A stretch of DNA of 64,000 nt. Source: Sporosarcina sp. ACRSL (GTDB lineage: Bacteria > Bacillota > Bacilli > Bacillales_A > Planococcaceae). How positions within the stretch are numbered: position 1 is the first letter of the stretch; each line of letters starts with the position of its first letter. The translations under genes and the position numbers were made by a program. The notes under the pieces were generated by a model that was given only the letters and a program-made list of their open reading frames with translations, was not told the origin of the DNA and searched no databases. Below, piece after piece: positions 34,325-42,843 of this stretch. The stretch lies in assembly GCF_022346605.1 (NCBI RefSeq), contig NZ_JAKRNT010000011.1:62001-126000 (forward strand). The letters are read 5' to 3'.

Positions 34325-35320
34325 ATGATTGGACGTAATGATCCTTGCCCTTGTGGCAGCGGAAAGAAATATAAGAAATGTTGTCAATCTAAAGAGGCCA
34401 TCTCCGTTGAGACGGTCCATACGGAAGAACTGGAGCGAATTTTACAGACGTTTTATGATGAATATCCTGAGCGGAAAGATATCCCGGAATATTTGAAGCT
34501 AGCGAATGAATGGAAGCAGTCGCTGGGCACTTATTTGCCTGAAGAAGAGATGATTGAAGCGATTGTGTTGGATGAATTCTTCTTCCATCATCGACCGGAT
34601 ATTTGGATTGGCTATTTGGACAAACAGAGGAAAAAGCAATTGCGTCCTTCTGTATTACGAATACTTGACACTTGGCAGCAGCCCCGTGCATTTATTGGAG
34701 AAGTTATCGATGTTGACGATGCATACATAACTGTGAAGTTGATCTTTAACGAAGAAGTGGTTCGGTTACGGCGGGAAAATGAAAAGCCGATTCCTGTCGG
34801 TGTTCACCTATTCTGTTTCATTCTCCCTGACGAGACAGGGGAGGAAAATCAATATTTGGCCGTCTCCAGCCTACTCTTCTTCCCGACAGATCATGCAGAA
34901 GTGTTCGAGGAATTTGCAAAGCAATTTGAATCGCAAGAACAGAAGGTTAACGAATTCATAAAGGAAAATACAATTAAATTCTGGCTGTTGCTTGGGAAAA
35001 ACGGCTATCAAGGCGGAGAGTTTACCGAATTTGAAGCTGGTGTATTACTAGACGCCATGGATTTTCTAGAAAAACATGATCGCAATCCAAATAAGCTATT
35101 GGAGATTGTGGAAGATTTCTTAGTCGAGCAACAACCGAATGCGCGTAAAGAGACAGCCATTGCAGCGGGTGCTATTCGTTTCGGCCAAGAACACTCCTTT
35201 TACGAACCGCTTTCCATGACGATGAAAGAAATAGCAGAATGGTTCGGGGTTTCACCTTCATCGATGAATAAATATTATAAAGAATTGGATGCATATTATC
35301 GTTCTAAAATTACTAATTAA
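34325..35320 (+). CDS. SEC-C motif protein
   Basis: 331 residues starting with a zinc-binding SEC-C motif, DPCPCGSGKKYKKCC (about 6-20, CxCx8CC). The middle region (about 50-260) is of unknown function, and the C-terminal segment KEIAEWFGVSPSSMNKYYKE may form a small helix-turn-helix. SEC-C modules bind zinc and often SecB, ribosome or nucleic acids. The protein has no membrane segment and its exact role is unknown. It has its own promoter region; the 250 bases upstream are AT-rich. Confidence 0.8.
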   Translation: MIGRNDPCPCGSGKKYKKCCQSKEAISVETVHTEELERILQTFYDEYPERKDIPEYLKLANEWKQSLGTYLPEEEMIEAIVLDEFFFHHRPDIWIGYLDKQRKKQLRPSVLRILDTWQQPRAFIGEVIDVDDAYITVKLIFNEEVVRLRRENEKPIPVGVHLFCFILPDETGEENQYLAVSSLLFFPTDHAEVFEEFAKQFESQEQKVNEFIKENTIKFWLLLGKNGYQGGEFTEFEAGVLLDAMDFLEKHDRNPNKLLEIVEDFLVEQQPNARKETAIAAGAIRFGQEHSFYEPLSMTMKEIAEWFGVSPSSMNKYYKELDAYYRSKITN

Positions 35321-35344
35321 CTTACACGAGTGTGTAATACACCT

Positions 35345-35373
35345 ACAATTCATTTCATTTCATACATACCCTA
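35345..35373 (+). promoter_or_regulatory. Possible sigma-K-type promoter of the His-rich gene
   Basis: CATACCCTA (35365-35373) fits the mother-cell sigma-K -10 pattern CATA-N3-TA. An AC dinucleotide lies 18 bases upstream; the usual spacing is 16-17. Low-information motif, so tentative. Confidence 0.3.
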
Positions 35374-35404
35374 TAGATGAATGAGAAATGAAGGAGGTAT
35401 AGAT

Positions 35405-35719
35405 GTGAGAAACCCTGAACAACATCACATGGGGGAAAGGCGCCATCATGATCACCGGCATGAGCATCATCACCATCACCATCACCATTTTCACACGGGA
35501 CAAATGAGCCATCATGGTATGCATCATACAGGTGTCCATCATACAGGCGTCCATCATACAGGTGTCCATCCTACAGGTGTCCATCATACGGGTGTCCATC
35601 ATACAGGTGTCCACCATATGGGTCACCACCATAGTCACCACCATACACACCACCATACGCACCACCATATGCACCAACACGGAATGCATGGAATGCACGG
35701 AGGCTTTAGTAATTTTTAA
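35405..35719 (+). CDS. Histidine-rich repeat protein
   Basis: 104 residues, close to half of them His. After a short start (MRNPEQHHMGERRHHDH) comes a run of His, then a 15-bp DNA repeat encoding HHTGV seven times with single changes (HPTGV once, HHMG at the end), then HHTHHHTHHHMHQHGMHGMHGG. GTG 35405 is exactly seven bases after AAGGAGG. No signal peptide or hydrophobic segment is present. His clusters suggest Ni, Zn or Cu binding, either as metal store or as a spore-coat component. A possible sigma-K promoter favours the latter but is weak evidence. Confidence 0.7.
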   Translation: MRNPEQHHMGERRHHDHRHEHHHHHHHHFHTGQMSHHGMHHTGVHHTGVHHTGVHPTGVHHTGVHHTGVHHMGHHHSHHHTHHHTHHHMHQHGMHGMHGGFSNF

Positions 35720-35752
35720 TAAAGTAGCAAGCATCGAGGCAATTCATTCATC

Positions 35753-35785
35753 AAACCCTTTGACTGTATTGGTCAAAGGGTTTTG
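35753..35785 (+). terminator. Terminator after the His-rich gene
   Basis: CCCTTTGAC and GTCAAAGGG form a 9-base stem extended by A-T pairs, then TTTTG. Confidence 0.85.
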
Positions 35786-35887
35786 TTTAGCAAGTAAGAT
35801 CAATCATCTCGAAGAAGAGCTTTAATTAATAGGAAAAGATTGTTATTATGAATAGAATAAGTATTCAAAGAATAGGGGATGGGGAAA

Positions 35888-36370
35888 ATGGCCTGGCCGA
35901 CGCATATTATAGCCTGTGGAGGGCTCGTTGAGGATGAAAGAGGGAATTTATTAATCGTGAAAACGCATCATGGTGGATGGGTGTTTCCGGGTGGACAAGT
36001 TGAAGTGGGGGAAAATCTCATCGATGGAGTAATCCGTGAAGTGAAAGAGGAAAGTGGCATCGATGTGGAAGTGAGCCACTTAATTGGGATGTATACAAAC
36101 TCAGCCATCTATAAATGGTATGACGGAGTGACGGACGTCCCAACGAAAGTGATGTTCGATTTTGCATGCAAGCCGGTTGGTGGGGAGCTTTGCACATCAG
36201 ATGAGACAACGGATTGCAAGTGGGTTCCAAAAGAAGAAGTATTGGATTATATTACACAACCTGCGATCCGGACCCGAATTGAAGAATATCTTGCGTTTGA
36301 CGGCCAAGTGGAATATCAAGAATATGTCACGCATCCGGAGTTTAAAGTTAAATTGAGCAGAAAGGTGTAA
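35888..36370 (+). CDS. Nudix hydrolase
   Basis: About 160 residues with a complete Nudix box: GG-x5-ExG then REVKEESGI, about residues 35-60. The start is taken at ATG 35888 (MAWPTHIIACG), where GGGGAT lies upstream; an ATG three codons earlier is also possible. Nudix enzymes cleave nucleoside diphosphates linked to another group. The aromatic VKTHHGGWVFPGG segment before the box does not identify the substrate. No terminator follows; repeat array A begins 31 bases after the stop. Confidence 0.87.
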   Translation: MAWPTHIIACGGLVEDERGNLLIVKTHHGGWVFPGGQVEVGENLIDGVIREVKEESGIDVEVSHLIGMYTNSAIYKWYDGVTDVPTKVMFDFACKPVGGELCTSDETTDCKWVPKEEVLDYITQPAIRTRIEEYLAFDGQVEYQEYVTHPEFKVKLSRKV

Positions 36371-36401
36371 GCGAAGCAGTTGAGATAGAAATGCTTGTTC
36401 A

Positions 36402-36541
36402 TTTATGCGTGAATAAATTACTTTATACGTCGTTTTAGCGCTTTATGCGCGTTTCTATGGAATTATGCGTAAGTATTTGGGTTTATGCGTGAATGCATGA
36501 ATTTAAGCTTGAAAATCTAGTTTTATGCGTAGTTGTGAGAA
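36402..36541. repeat. Array A: seven 20-bp direct repeats, core TTTATGCGT
   Basis: TTTATGCGT or a close variant begins at 36402, 36422, 36442, 36462, 36482, 36502 and 36522, exactly 20 bases apart. The variants are TTTATACGT, TTTATGCGC, ATTATGCGT and TTTAAGCTT. The 11 bases between cores are not conserved. 20 is not a multiple of 3, so it is not a coding repeat. It lies between the Nudix gene and the TPP riboswitch. Confidence 0.9.
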
Positions 36542-36650
36542 ATTAGTGGAAAGATATGGACGAAAGTACGAGTTTGCCAGATTTCATTTACAATTAAAAA
36601 TTCATCGTCTATACTAGTGGCAACATAAAAGACAACTACATACCGTTTCT

Positions 36651-36746
36651 GCACTAGGGGTGCCCAATATTGGCTGAGATGCGAGCAAGAGCTCCGATCC
36701 CTTATAACCCGATCAGGATAATACCTGCGTGGGGAAGTGTAGTGGC
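36651..36746 (+). ncRNA. TPP riboswitch (THI element)
   Basis: The conserved thi-box parts appear in order: CACTAGGGGTGCCC, GGCTGAGAT, CCCTTATAACC and GATCAGGATAATACCTGCG, closing with GGGGAAGTGTAGTG. P1 pairs CACTA (36652-36656) with TAGTG (36740-36744). It precedes the ykoFEDC thiamine-precursor operon, the known target class in Bacillus. Confidence 0.95.
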
Positions 36747-36773
36747 TTTCCATTGTTTTCATATTGGAGAAGT

Positions 36774-36802
36774 GCTACATCTTCCGGGATGTAGTTTTTT
36801 TT
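36774..36802 (+). terminator. Riboswitch-controlled terminator
   Basis: CTACATC-TTCCGG-GATGTAG is followed by eight Ts. The aptamer's 3' segment GGAAGTGTAG (36733-36742) can instead pair with CTACATCTTCC (36775-36785), forming an antiterminator when TPP is absent. Confidence 0.88.
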
Positions 36803-36829
36803 ATGAAAATTTTCGGGAGGTCGAAGGAA

Positions 36830-37411
36830 ATGGAATGTGGATTAAGCCCAATCGTCGGATTTCGTTTTTCATTACATCCGATGGCAGATGATTTTGTAAG
36901 TGTGATTAAAGGAGCGCTTGAACAAACGGATACGTCGAATGTTTGGATGCATACAGATGATGTGTCGACTGTTATTCGAGGCAAACAGGTACATGTGTTT
37001 AACGTGGCGAAGGCAATTACGCTCCATGCGGCGAAAACAGGCAAGCATATCGCGTTATCGGGAACTTTTTCAGCAGGATGCCCTGGTGATACAGCGGGGG
37101 ATGTGTATTTAGATAAAGGTGATGAAGCGGCGAATACGGATGATACGAAACAGTATGTCTCCTCTCAATTTGCGCTCTATCCGATGAATAATCCAAATTA
37201 TATGGATGTCATTTATCGCGAGGTGGAGAGGGCGAAAGAGTGGGGCGTCTATAACGAATCGATGCATTATGCGAGTGGTATTCACGGAGATATCCATGAA
37301 GTATTTGCATTTTACGAGGAGACATTCAGTCATGCACGCTCAGAAGAACATAAACATTTGGTCATGACTGTTTCGATGAGCATTAACAGTCCGTCTCATG
37401 GAGTGCAGTGA
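36830..37411 (+). CDS. ykoF: YkoF, hydroxymethylpyrimidine/thiamine-binding protein
   Basis: A 193-residue protein made of two ACT-like halves, as in B. subtilis YkoF, which binds thiamine or its HMP part. Segments SPIVGFRFSLHPMADDFVSV and QFALYPMNNPNYMDVIYREV begin the two halves. The start MECGLS at 36830 has GGGAGG upstream; the frame open from 36764 runs through the riboswitch terminator and is not used. It is the first gene of the TPP-controlled ykoFEDC operon; ykoE starts two bases after its stop. Confidence 0.9.
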   Translation: MECGLSPIVGFRFSLHPMADDFVSVIKGALEQTDTSNVWMHTDDVSTVIRGKQVHVFNVAKAITLHAAKTGKHIALSGTFSAGCPGDTAGDVYLDKGDEAANTDDTKQYVSSQFALYPMNNPNYMDVIYREVERAKEWGVYNESMHYASGIHGDIHEVFAFYEETFSHARSEEHKHLVMTVSMSINSPSHGVQ

Positions 37412-37412
37412 C

Positions 37413-37994
37413 ATGTTGAAGTCATGGAAGTTGAAAGAAGTTGTCCTGATGTCATTGTTTTCGGTCGTGTTCGGGATCGTCTATTTGCTCTTTTTGCATG
37501 TCGGGAATATTTGGGCGGGGTTTATTGGGCCAATCGCTTATGAATGGATCTTCGGCATCTGGTTTATCGTCTCGATCATTTGTATGTATATTATCCGGAA
37601 ACCTGGAGCTGCTGTTATTTCGGAAACGATTGCCGCAGCTATTGAGGTCTTGCTTGGAAATGCGGTAGGTCCTCGTTTGATCCTGGCAGGTGTCATCCAA
37701 GGGTTAGGGGCCGAGGCGGCTTTTGCGGCAACACGCTATAAGCGATTTGATTTATGGGTGCTGATGTTGGCGGGTGTTGGCGCCTCGATATTCAGCTTCA
37801 CCTATGGCTATCTATTAGGTGGATTTACGGTGTTCAGTACAGGTTATGTGCTACTTATGCTAGGCATCCGGATTGTGAGTGGAGCGGTGCTCGCGGGAAT
37901 TGGTGGCAAGGTAGTCGTCGATGGCTTACTAGCGACGGGTTCGCTCCGCGGATATGCGATTACACGTACGAAGAAGGGTGAGGCCAGTGCCTGA
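37413..37994 (+). CDS. ykoE: YkoE, substrate-binding (S) component of ECF thiamine-precursor transporter
   Basis: A 193-residue membrane protein with about five to six hydrophobic helices. It starts at ATG 37413, right behind the ykoF stop, with GGAG upstream. The N-terminal KLKEVVLMSLFSVVFGIVYL and the repeated Gly/Ala-rich helices match the YkoE S-component family. ECF S components bind the vitamin in the membrane and work with the YkoC/YkoD module. The stop overlaps ykoD by eight bases, implying coupled translation. Confidence 0.9.
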   Translation: MLKSWKLKEVVLMSLFSVVFGIVYLLFLHVGNIWAGFIGPIAYEWIFGIWFIVSIICMYIIRKPGAAVISETIAAAIEVLLGNAVGPRLILAGVIQGLGAEAAFAATRYKRFDLWVLMLAGVGASIFSFTYGYLLGGFTVFSTGYVLLMLGIRIVSGAVLAGIGGKVVVDGLLATGSLRGYAITRTKKGEASA

Positions 37995-39357
37995 AGTCAT
38001 CCGGTTCGATGAAGTAAGTTTCTGCTTTCCCGATGAGGAGAAATGGATTTTTGAAAACCTTTCATTTTCCGTGGAAAGCGGGGAAAGGGTTGTCATCACA
38101 GGGTCGAGCGGAAGCGGCAAATCGACGATGCTCTATTTATGCAACCGGTTGTACCCGGAAAATTGCGATGGCATTGTGAGAGGTTCTGTCAAATTATTCG
38201 ATAGGGAAAGCGACTCCTATAAGCCTGGTGAAGTGAATCATCGAATAGCGACAGTTTTCCAAGATCCTGATTCACAATTTTGCATGCAAACTGTAGAAGA
38301 AGAGCTTGCCTTCACGCTTGAAAACTTGAACGTGGATCGAGCTGAAATGGATGCGAGAATCGAAGATGTTTTGGAGTTAACGGATTTGACCGATTTCCGT
38401 CATTCCGTCATTCAACAGCTGTCGGGCGGGGAAAAGCAACGGATTGCTACAGCCTGTGCATTGATTATGGAGCCCGAAGTTCTTCTGCTTGATGAACCAA
38501 TCTCTCATTTGGATCCTTATACAGCGAAAAAGTTTATTAGCTGGTTGGATGAGCTTCAAAGGAAACGGTCCTTGACGATTTTGGCCATTGAGCATCGGTT
38601 GGATGTCTGGGGTGATTTCTTCGACCGGGAAATTCAGTTGGAGAAAAAAGCTATCGCTTCTCCAATGCATAAAAGGATGAGCAGCAAACAAAACCAGCGA
38701 TCACTTGATGTTAGTCAAGTTCATACGGATTCATTCCTGAAAGAGGTTTCATTCACTTTAGACCGAGGGGAAGTGGCAGTCCTTGCGGGTCCGAATGGAA
38801 GTGGCAAATCTACCTTGTTGAAAGCGTTATGCGGATTGATTCCTGCGAATGGAACAGTGCATCCTTCTAACCTAGGATATGTCCCTCAATCACCTGAATT
38901 TTTATTCGTGACGAAAACAGTTCGTAACGAAATTGCGTTCGGTGGCGGCACTCGCGTGGACGAATTGCTTGATCGTTTGCATTTGTTGACAGTTGATGAT
39001 GCCCACCCTTTTGCCGTCAGCCATGGGCAAAAGAGGAGAGTGGCCATCGCTTCGATGTTGTGCGACGGCAGAGAAATCATATTGATGGATGAGCCGACGT
39101 CCGGGCAAGATGCCGCTTCCATGGCGGAGTTGTTTCGGTTGATCGATGAGCGGGCAAGGGAAGGGACTACCTTCTTACTTGTCACTCATGATATGGAATT
39201 TGCTTACCATGTGGCGGATTCGATTTTGTTAATGAAAAATGGTACTCTGACTGGGAAGTTTGACGCTGAGCAAGTTTGGGAAGACGAGGAAATGCTTGCT
39301 AAGCATCATTTATTGCAGCCGAAAGGATGGGTGCAGCGTGAATACAGCTTTGCATAA
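37987..39357 (+). CDS. ykoD: YkoD, fused double ATPase of ECF transporter
   Basis: 456 residues with two ABC ATPase domains in one chain. Domain 1 (about 1-225) has Walker A GSSGSGKST, signature LSGGEKQR and Walker B LLLDEPISHLDP. Domain 2 (about 240-450) has GPNGSGKST, a degenerate signature VSHGQKRR and ILMDEPTSGQD. It energises HMP/thiamine import through YkoE and YkoC. GTG 37987 overlaps the end of ykoE; ykoC begins before its stop. Confidence 0.92.
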   Translation: MPEVIRFDEVSFCFPDEEKWIFENLSFSVESGERVVITGSSGSGKSTMLYLCNRLYPENCDGIVRGSVKLFDRESDSYKPGEVNHRIATVFQDPDSQFCMQTVEEELAFTLENLNVDRAEMDARIEDVLELTDLTDFRHSVIQQLSGGEKQRIATACALIMEPEVLLLDEPISHLDPYTAKKFISWLDELQRKRSLTILAIEHRLDVWGDFFDREIQLEKKAIASPMHKRMSSKQNQRSLDVSQVHTDSFLKEVSFTLDRGEVAVLAGPNGSGKSTLLKALCGLIPANGTVHPSNLGYVPQSPEFLFVTKTVRNEIAFGGGTRVDELLDRLHLLTVDDAHPFAVSHGQKRRVAIASMLCDGREIILMDEPTSGQDAASMAELFRLIDERAREGTTFLLVTHDMEFAYHVADSILLMKNGTLTGKFDAEQVWEDEEMLAKHHLLQPKGWVQREYSFA

Positions 39358-40093
39358 TATGAACCCTTCTGTAAAGTTCATTGCCGTAACAGTTTGCATG
39401 TTCACGCTCGCCTTCTATTTCAATCCTTGGACACCGCTGTTTGTCTGGATCGGTGTACTGGCATTGCAACTACTCTTCAGCCGGATCGATTGGAAACTAT
39501 GGATTCTATTCATGATTCCGTTCTTCATCATGGCGTTCGGTTATTTTTGGACGACGCTCGTTTTTGCTGAAGATAAGTCAGGGCCAGTCGTCCTTTCAAT
39601 TTGGTCGTTCCATATTACAGAAGTCCAGCTGAATCATGCTCTATCTCTAAGCTTTCGTGTCTTGGCGTTTTCCGGATTATCACTGCTTTTCGCATTGACG
39701 ACCAATCCTGTTTCGTTCATCTTAAGTTTAATGCAGCAAATGAAACTATCACCGAAAATTGCATATAGCATACTCGTAGGGTATCAGTTTCTGCCTGTCT
39801 TGAAAGATGAATTCGTCCAAATCCAGCAAGCCCATCGTCTTAGAGGAGCGGCACAGGAGAAAAATGTGTTTCGCCGGCTGATGCATATGCGAAAAATTCT
39901 TCTGCCGATGCTCGCGGGTGCTGTCCGAAAAGCGGAAAGGGCTGCATTCGCAATGGAGGCAAGGGGATTTACGGGAGAGAAAAGGAACAGCTTTTACAAG
40001 GTCATTCGCGTTGGCAAAGTAGACGGGTATATGGTGGGCCTTTTCATGATCCTGCTTGTCGTAAGCTGTACGAGTGTATTTTATATAAATTAA
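39338..40093 (+). CDS. ykoC: YkoC, transmembrane (T) component of ECF transporter
   Basis: 251 residues of the CbiQ/EcfT family: about five to six hydrophobic helices and a cytoplasmic segment with QQAHRLRGA and AMEARGF, the two Ala-Arg-Gly coupling motifs that contact the ATPases. The start at GTG 39338 overlaps ykoD by 20 bases, with AAAGGA upstream. It completes the YkoFEDC system. A terminator follows. Confidence 0.92.
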   Translation: MNTALHNMNPSVKFIAVTVCMFTLAFYFNPWTPLFVWIGVLALQLLFSRIDWKLWILFMIPFFIMAFGYFWTTLVFAEDKSGPVVLSIWSFHITEVQLNHALSLSFRVLAFSGLSLLFALTTNPVSFILSLMQQMKLSPKIAYSILVGYQFLPVLKDEFVQIQQAHRLRGAAQEKNVFRRLMHMRKILLPMLAGAVRKAERAAFAMEARGFTGEKRNSFYKVIRVGKVDGYMVGLFMILLVVSCTSVFYIN

Positions 40094-40098
40094 GTTTC

Positions 40099-40133
40099 GA
40101 GGGTCCCACCTGTCTGTTTCAGTGGGACCCTTT
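40099..40133 (+). terminator. Terminator of the ykoFEDC operon
   Basis: AGGGTCCCAC pairs with GTGGGACCCT around a 12-base loop, then TTT. Confidence 0.85.
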
Positions 40134-40196
40134 AACTTCCATATGGTATAGTCATTCTTAGAGAATATAGATGATTCTGCTAAAGGGGATATAGAG

Positions 40197-41270
40197 ATGA
40201 TCGATGTAAGAGAATTGAAATTAGATAAAAACAGAAGAGTCATTGTCACTTCAGATATTCATGCCAATCTCCCGTTGTTTCAAGAGTTACTTGAGAAAGT
40301 GAACTATACGACAGAAGATTATTTATTCATCAACGGAGACCTTTGCGAAAAAGGGCCGGACAGCTTGTCGACAGTAGCATTTGCAAGAAGGCTAAGCGCC
40401 GAGTCAGATCGGGTTTTTATTACAAAAGGGAATTGCGATGTCGTTCACGATTACGTATTCAATCATGTGGAAGGCATTAAAAACTACATGCGTCAAAGGA
40501 AGAACTCTATTTTGAATGAAATGCTTGACCGCCACGGGAAAACGCTTGACGAGTTTGAAACGCTCCAGCAACTTGGAGACTTTTATCGGAGTGAGTTCGG
40601 TGATGTGCTTGACTGGCTGGATCAACTGCCAATTGCCTTTGAGACAGACGATTTCATCATCATTCATGCAGGCGTTGAGGACATTCTGGATTGGAAGGAG
40701 ACGAGCCGAGAAGTTGCTCTTTATACTCCTGCATTTTACGAGAAAGGGCATCAGGCGGATAAGACGGTCATCGTTGGGCATTGGCCGGTCGTCAACTATC
40801 GGGCAAATTCAGTTAGCTCGAACAGCCCGCTGATTGATCTGGAAAAGAGGATTATTTCCATAGATGGCGGGAATCAAATCAAAAGCGATGGGCAGCTAAA
40901 TGCACTATTGATGACGGGTGAAGACATCAGTTATACATATGTGGACGGTTTGAATGAAAAAACGATTTTACGGAGTCATACAGAGGATATGGGACGGGTC
41001 GGAACAGTAACATACCCGAATTATGAAGTACGCATTGTTCAGGAAGACGAGTTTTTTACATTATGCGAGAATACAAATCTAGGCATAGAGCAGTGGATCA
41101 AAAATGAATTTATCCAAGATAACCAATGTAAAAATGACTTGAGCACAAGTTTTTTATCTGTTGAAAAAGGGGAAACCGTCTCAATCATTGATGAGCGACA
41201 AGCGGGATATACATTAGTGAAATTGCGGACTGGCGAAGTCGGTTGGATTCCGAAGAATTGCTTGGTTTGA
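40197..41270 (+). CDS. Calcineurin-like metallophosphatase with C-terminal SH3-like domain
   Basis: 357 residues. The N-terminal metallophosphoesterase domain (about 12-240) has TSDIHANL (Asp, His), FINGDLCEKGPDS (Asp), TKGNCDVV (Asn and Asp in place of GNHE), IIHAG and GHWPV, enough for a binuclear metal site. This resembles PrpE/ApaH-type Ser/Thr or dinucleotide phosphatases. The C-terminal 60 residues (GETVSIIDERQAGYTLVKLR, GEVGWIPKNCLV) form a bacterial SH3-like domain. There is no signal peptide. AAAGGGGAT is upstream of the ATG. Substrate unknown. Confidence 0.85.
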   Translation: MIDVRELKLDKNRRVIVTSDIHANLPLFQELLEKVNYTTEDYLFINGDLCEKGPDSLSTVAFARRLSAESDRVFITKGNCDVVHDYVFNHVEGIKNYMRQRKNSILNEMLDRHGKTLDEFETLQQLGDFYRSEFGDVLDWLDQLPIAFETDDFIIIHAGVEDILDWKETSREVALYTPAFYEKGHQADKTVIVGHWPVVNYRANSVSSNSPLIDLEKRIISIDGGNQIKSDGQLNALLMTGEDISYTYVDGLNEKTILRSHTEDMGRVGTVTYPNYEVRIVQEDEFFTLCENTNLGIEQWIKNEFIQDNQCKNDLSTSFLSVEKGETVSIIDERQAGYTLVKLRTGEVGWIPKNCLV

Positions 41271-41274
41271 TGAT

Positions 41275-41310
41275 AAAAGCTTCGAAGGCTAGGGGCCTGT
41301 CGAAGCTTTT
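41275..41310 (+). terminator. Terminator after the metallophosphatase
   Basis: AAAAGCTTCGA pairs perfectly with TCGAAGCTTTT; array B begins 28 bases further on. Confidence 0.85.
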
Positions 41311-41331
41311 CATTATAGGTTAAAGGTCATA

Positions 41332-41448
41332 GAATGACGATAAAGTTGTGAAGATGACCGATAACTCGTCTAGAATGATCGATAAAATTTGAGAATTGAC
41401 CGATAAAGTCCCGGAAATGACCGATAACTTCCGGGAAATGATTGATAA
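41332..41448. repeat. Array B: six 21-bp direct repeats, core GACCGATAA
   Basis: The core CGATAA begins at 41338, 41359, 41380, 41401 and 41422 and TGATAA at 41443, each step exactly 21 bases. AATGAC precedes most cores; the rest of the unit is loosely G-rich. It lies after the terminator of the phosphatase gene, in the 280-base gap before the VanZ gene. No other feature is seen in that gap. Confidence 0.9.
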
Positions 41449-41550
41449 CTAGTAGCAGGTGGTAAACATTCAAGAATAGTTGATTGGAACATCTCTCAAC
41501 ATGGACACGTCAAGCTCTATGAGAAGTAAACGGAGTCAAGAGGAGGAGCC

Positions 41551-42129
41551 ATGGGATTAATTGCTACATACTTCGTGAATATGTTTGGATATATGATTGT
41601 TGCCTTGCCGATATATCTCATCGCACGACTAATTTTCGTTAAAATAAGGAAACGGCCGGTCAGTAAATCGCGAGAAATATTGCTCGCACTATTTGTCTTG
41701 TACTTAGTTGGGCTAGCTTCTCAAACGATTATTCCAGAGTGGAATATACGCGTGGAGGGAGGCAGATTTTATTTCGACGTTTACCTTTACAATAATCTTA
41801 CGACTGTCAACTTCATCCCATTTCGAACAATCTTCAGTTACTCTCAATATGTGAGCGATTGGGATAGTGTTTCGCTCGTGAACCTGCTCGGAAATGTGTT
41901 CGTTTTTTCACCAATTGGATTCTTCATTCCGCTGTTATGGAGAAGGTTTGATTCATTCACATCCATCTTCTTTATCGGCTTGGGCGTCACATGTTTTATT
42001 GAAAGCATACAATACTTCATCGGTCGTAGCACCGATATTGACGATATTATTTTGAATACGGTTGGGGTTCTTATTGGGTATTTCGTAAATATAGGCTATC
42101 GAAAAGTTTGGAAACCAACGGGGGAGTGA
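41551..42129 (+). CDS. VanZ-like membrane protein
   Basis: 192 residues with four to five hydrophobic helices, VanZ family. The core LVNLLGNVFVFSPIGFFIPL and FIGLGVTCFIESIQYFIGRSTDIDD is diagnostic. AGAGGAGG precedes the ATG. VanZ relatives give low-level teicoplanin resistance or act as membrane phospholipid-like enzymes; the exact role is not known. The next gene starts three bases after its stop, so they form a two-gene operon. Confidence 0.88.
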   Translation: MGLIATYFVNMFGYMIVALPIYLIARLIFVKIRKRPVSKSREILLALFVLYLVGLASQTIIPEWNIRVEGGRFYFDVYLYNNLTTVNFIPFRTIFSYSQYVSDWDSVSLVNLLGNVFVFSPIGFFIPLLWRRFDSFTSIFFIGLGVTCFIESIQYFIGRSTDIDDIILNTVGVLIGYFVNIGYRKVWKPTGE

Positions 42130-42132
42130 GGG

Positions 42133-42654
42133 ATGAACTCAAAAAACGTCATTAAGATATTGGTCGCCATGCTTTTGTTATTGGGGTATGCGAGTTTAAA
42201 CTTATTTAAAGAAAATCGTGAATTAAAACAAGAAGCAGGATGGGAAAACAAAAGGGCTGTAAACGAAACGATTGAGAAACTGAAAAACGTTTATGACAAG
42301 GATCATTCCTATTGGGAAGTAAAGATTAAACAAGAAAATGGGGAGATTTTATTAGAGCAGTATATCTCGGAGCTCCGTAAGTCTGAGTGGTATTTTCTTT
42401 TCTTAGACAGTTCCATTTCGAGGGTCGCTGTACCACTTAAGTCTATTGGAGATCATTTAGAGGAATTAAAGGAAGAGGGTACTCTCAGTGAAGAAAAGAA
42501 AACTCGGATGCATGAGGATGTCTTGCTTGTGAGGACGGTACTTGGGCAAGTCATTACAATAGCTGAGGGCAAAAGGAATGGTTGGTACAAAGAGTTCCGT
42601 GACGGGGATTCGGATATCGCAAACTACGTGAAAAAGGAAATTGATGTGGAGTAG
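42133..42654 (+). CDS. Membrane-anchored protein of unknown function
   Basis: 173 residues: an N-terminal hydrophobic anchor (VIKILVAMLLLLGYASLNLF, about 5-24) followed by a charged, mostly helical extracytoplasmic region with possible coiled coil (KENRELKQEAGWENKRAVNE). I recognise no domain. GGGGGAGTGAGGG precedes the ATG. It is three bases downstream of the VanZ gene, so the two are probably translated together and may act together in the envelope. Confidence 0.7.
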   Translation: MNSKNVIKILVAMLLLLGYASLNLFKENRELKQEAGWENKRAVNETIEKLKNVYDKDHSYWEVKIKQENGEILLEQYISELRKSEWYFLFLDSSISRVAVPLKSIGDHLEELKEEGTLSEEKKTRMHEDVLLVRTVLGQVITIAEGKRNGWYKEFRDGDSDIANYVKKEIDVE

Positions 42655-42746
42655 AAAGAATAGAGATTTTATCCAATTGGGTCATTGACAATTCTACGTA
42701 GTTCAGTTATAGTTAGCTTAACTTTTCAGAAAGTAGGTGATGTTTT

Positions 42747-42815
42747 ATGGTTAAAATCAATACGGCTATTGCAAATTTGATCGGCACCATAATTTCACCT
42801 GCCATGCCTTCGTAA
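42747..42815 (+). CDS. Candidate 22-residue peptide
   Basis: The frame reads ATG to TAA with the ribosome site GTAGGTGAT seven bases upstream. The peptide begins MVKINTAIANLIGTI and ends SPAMPS, with a short hydrophobic centre. Two stem-loops follow: CATGCCT/AGGCATG overlapping the stop, then a strong terminator. It could be a leader peptide or an amphipathic small peptide. Coding status is unproven. Confidence 0.4.
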   Translation: MVKINTAIANLIGTIISPAMPS

Positions 42816-42843
42816 TAGGCATGTTTCTTCTGTTATGCGCGTG

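Noticed and set aside
35381..35719. Longer start of the His-rich gene at ATG 35381
   Set aside because: The AAGGAGG ribosome site lies inside that extension and fits GTG 35405.
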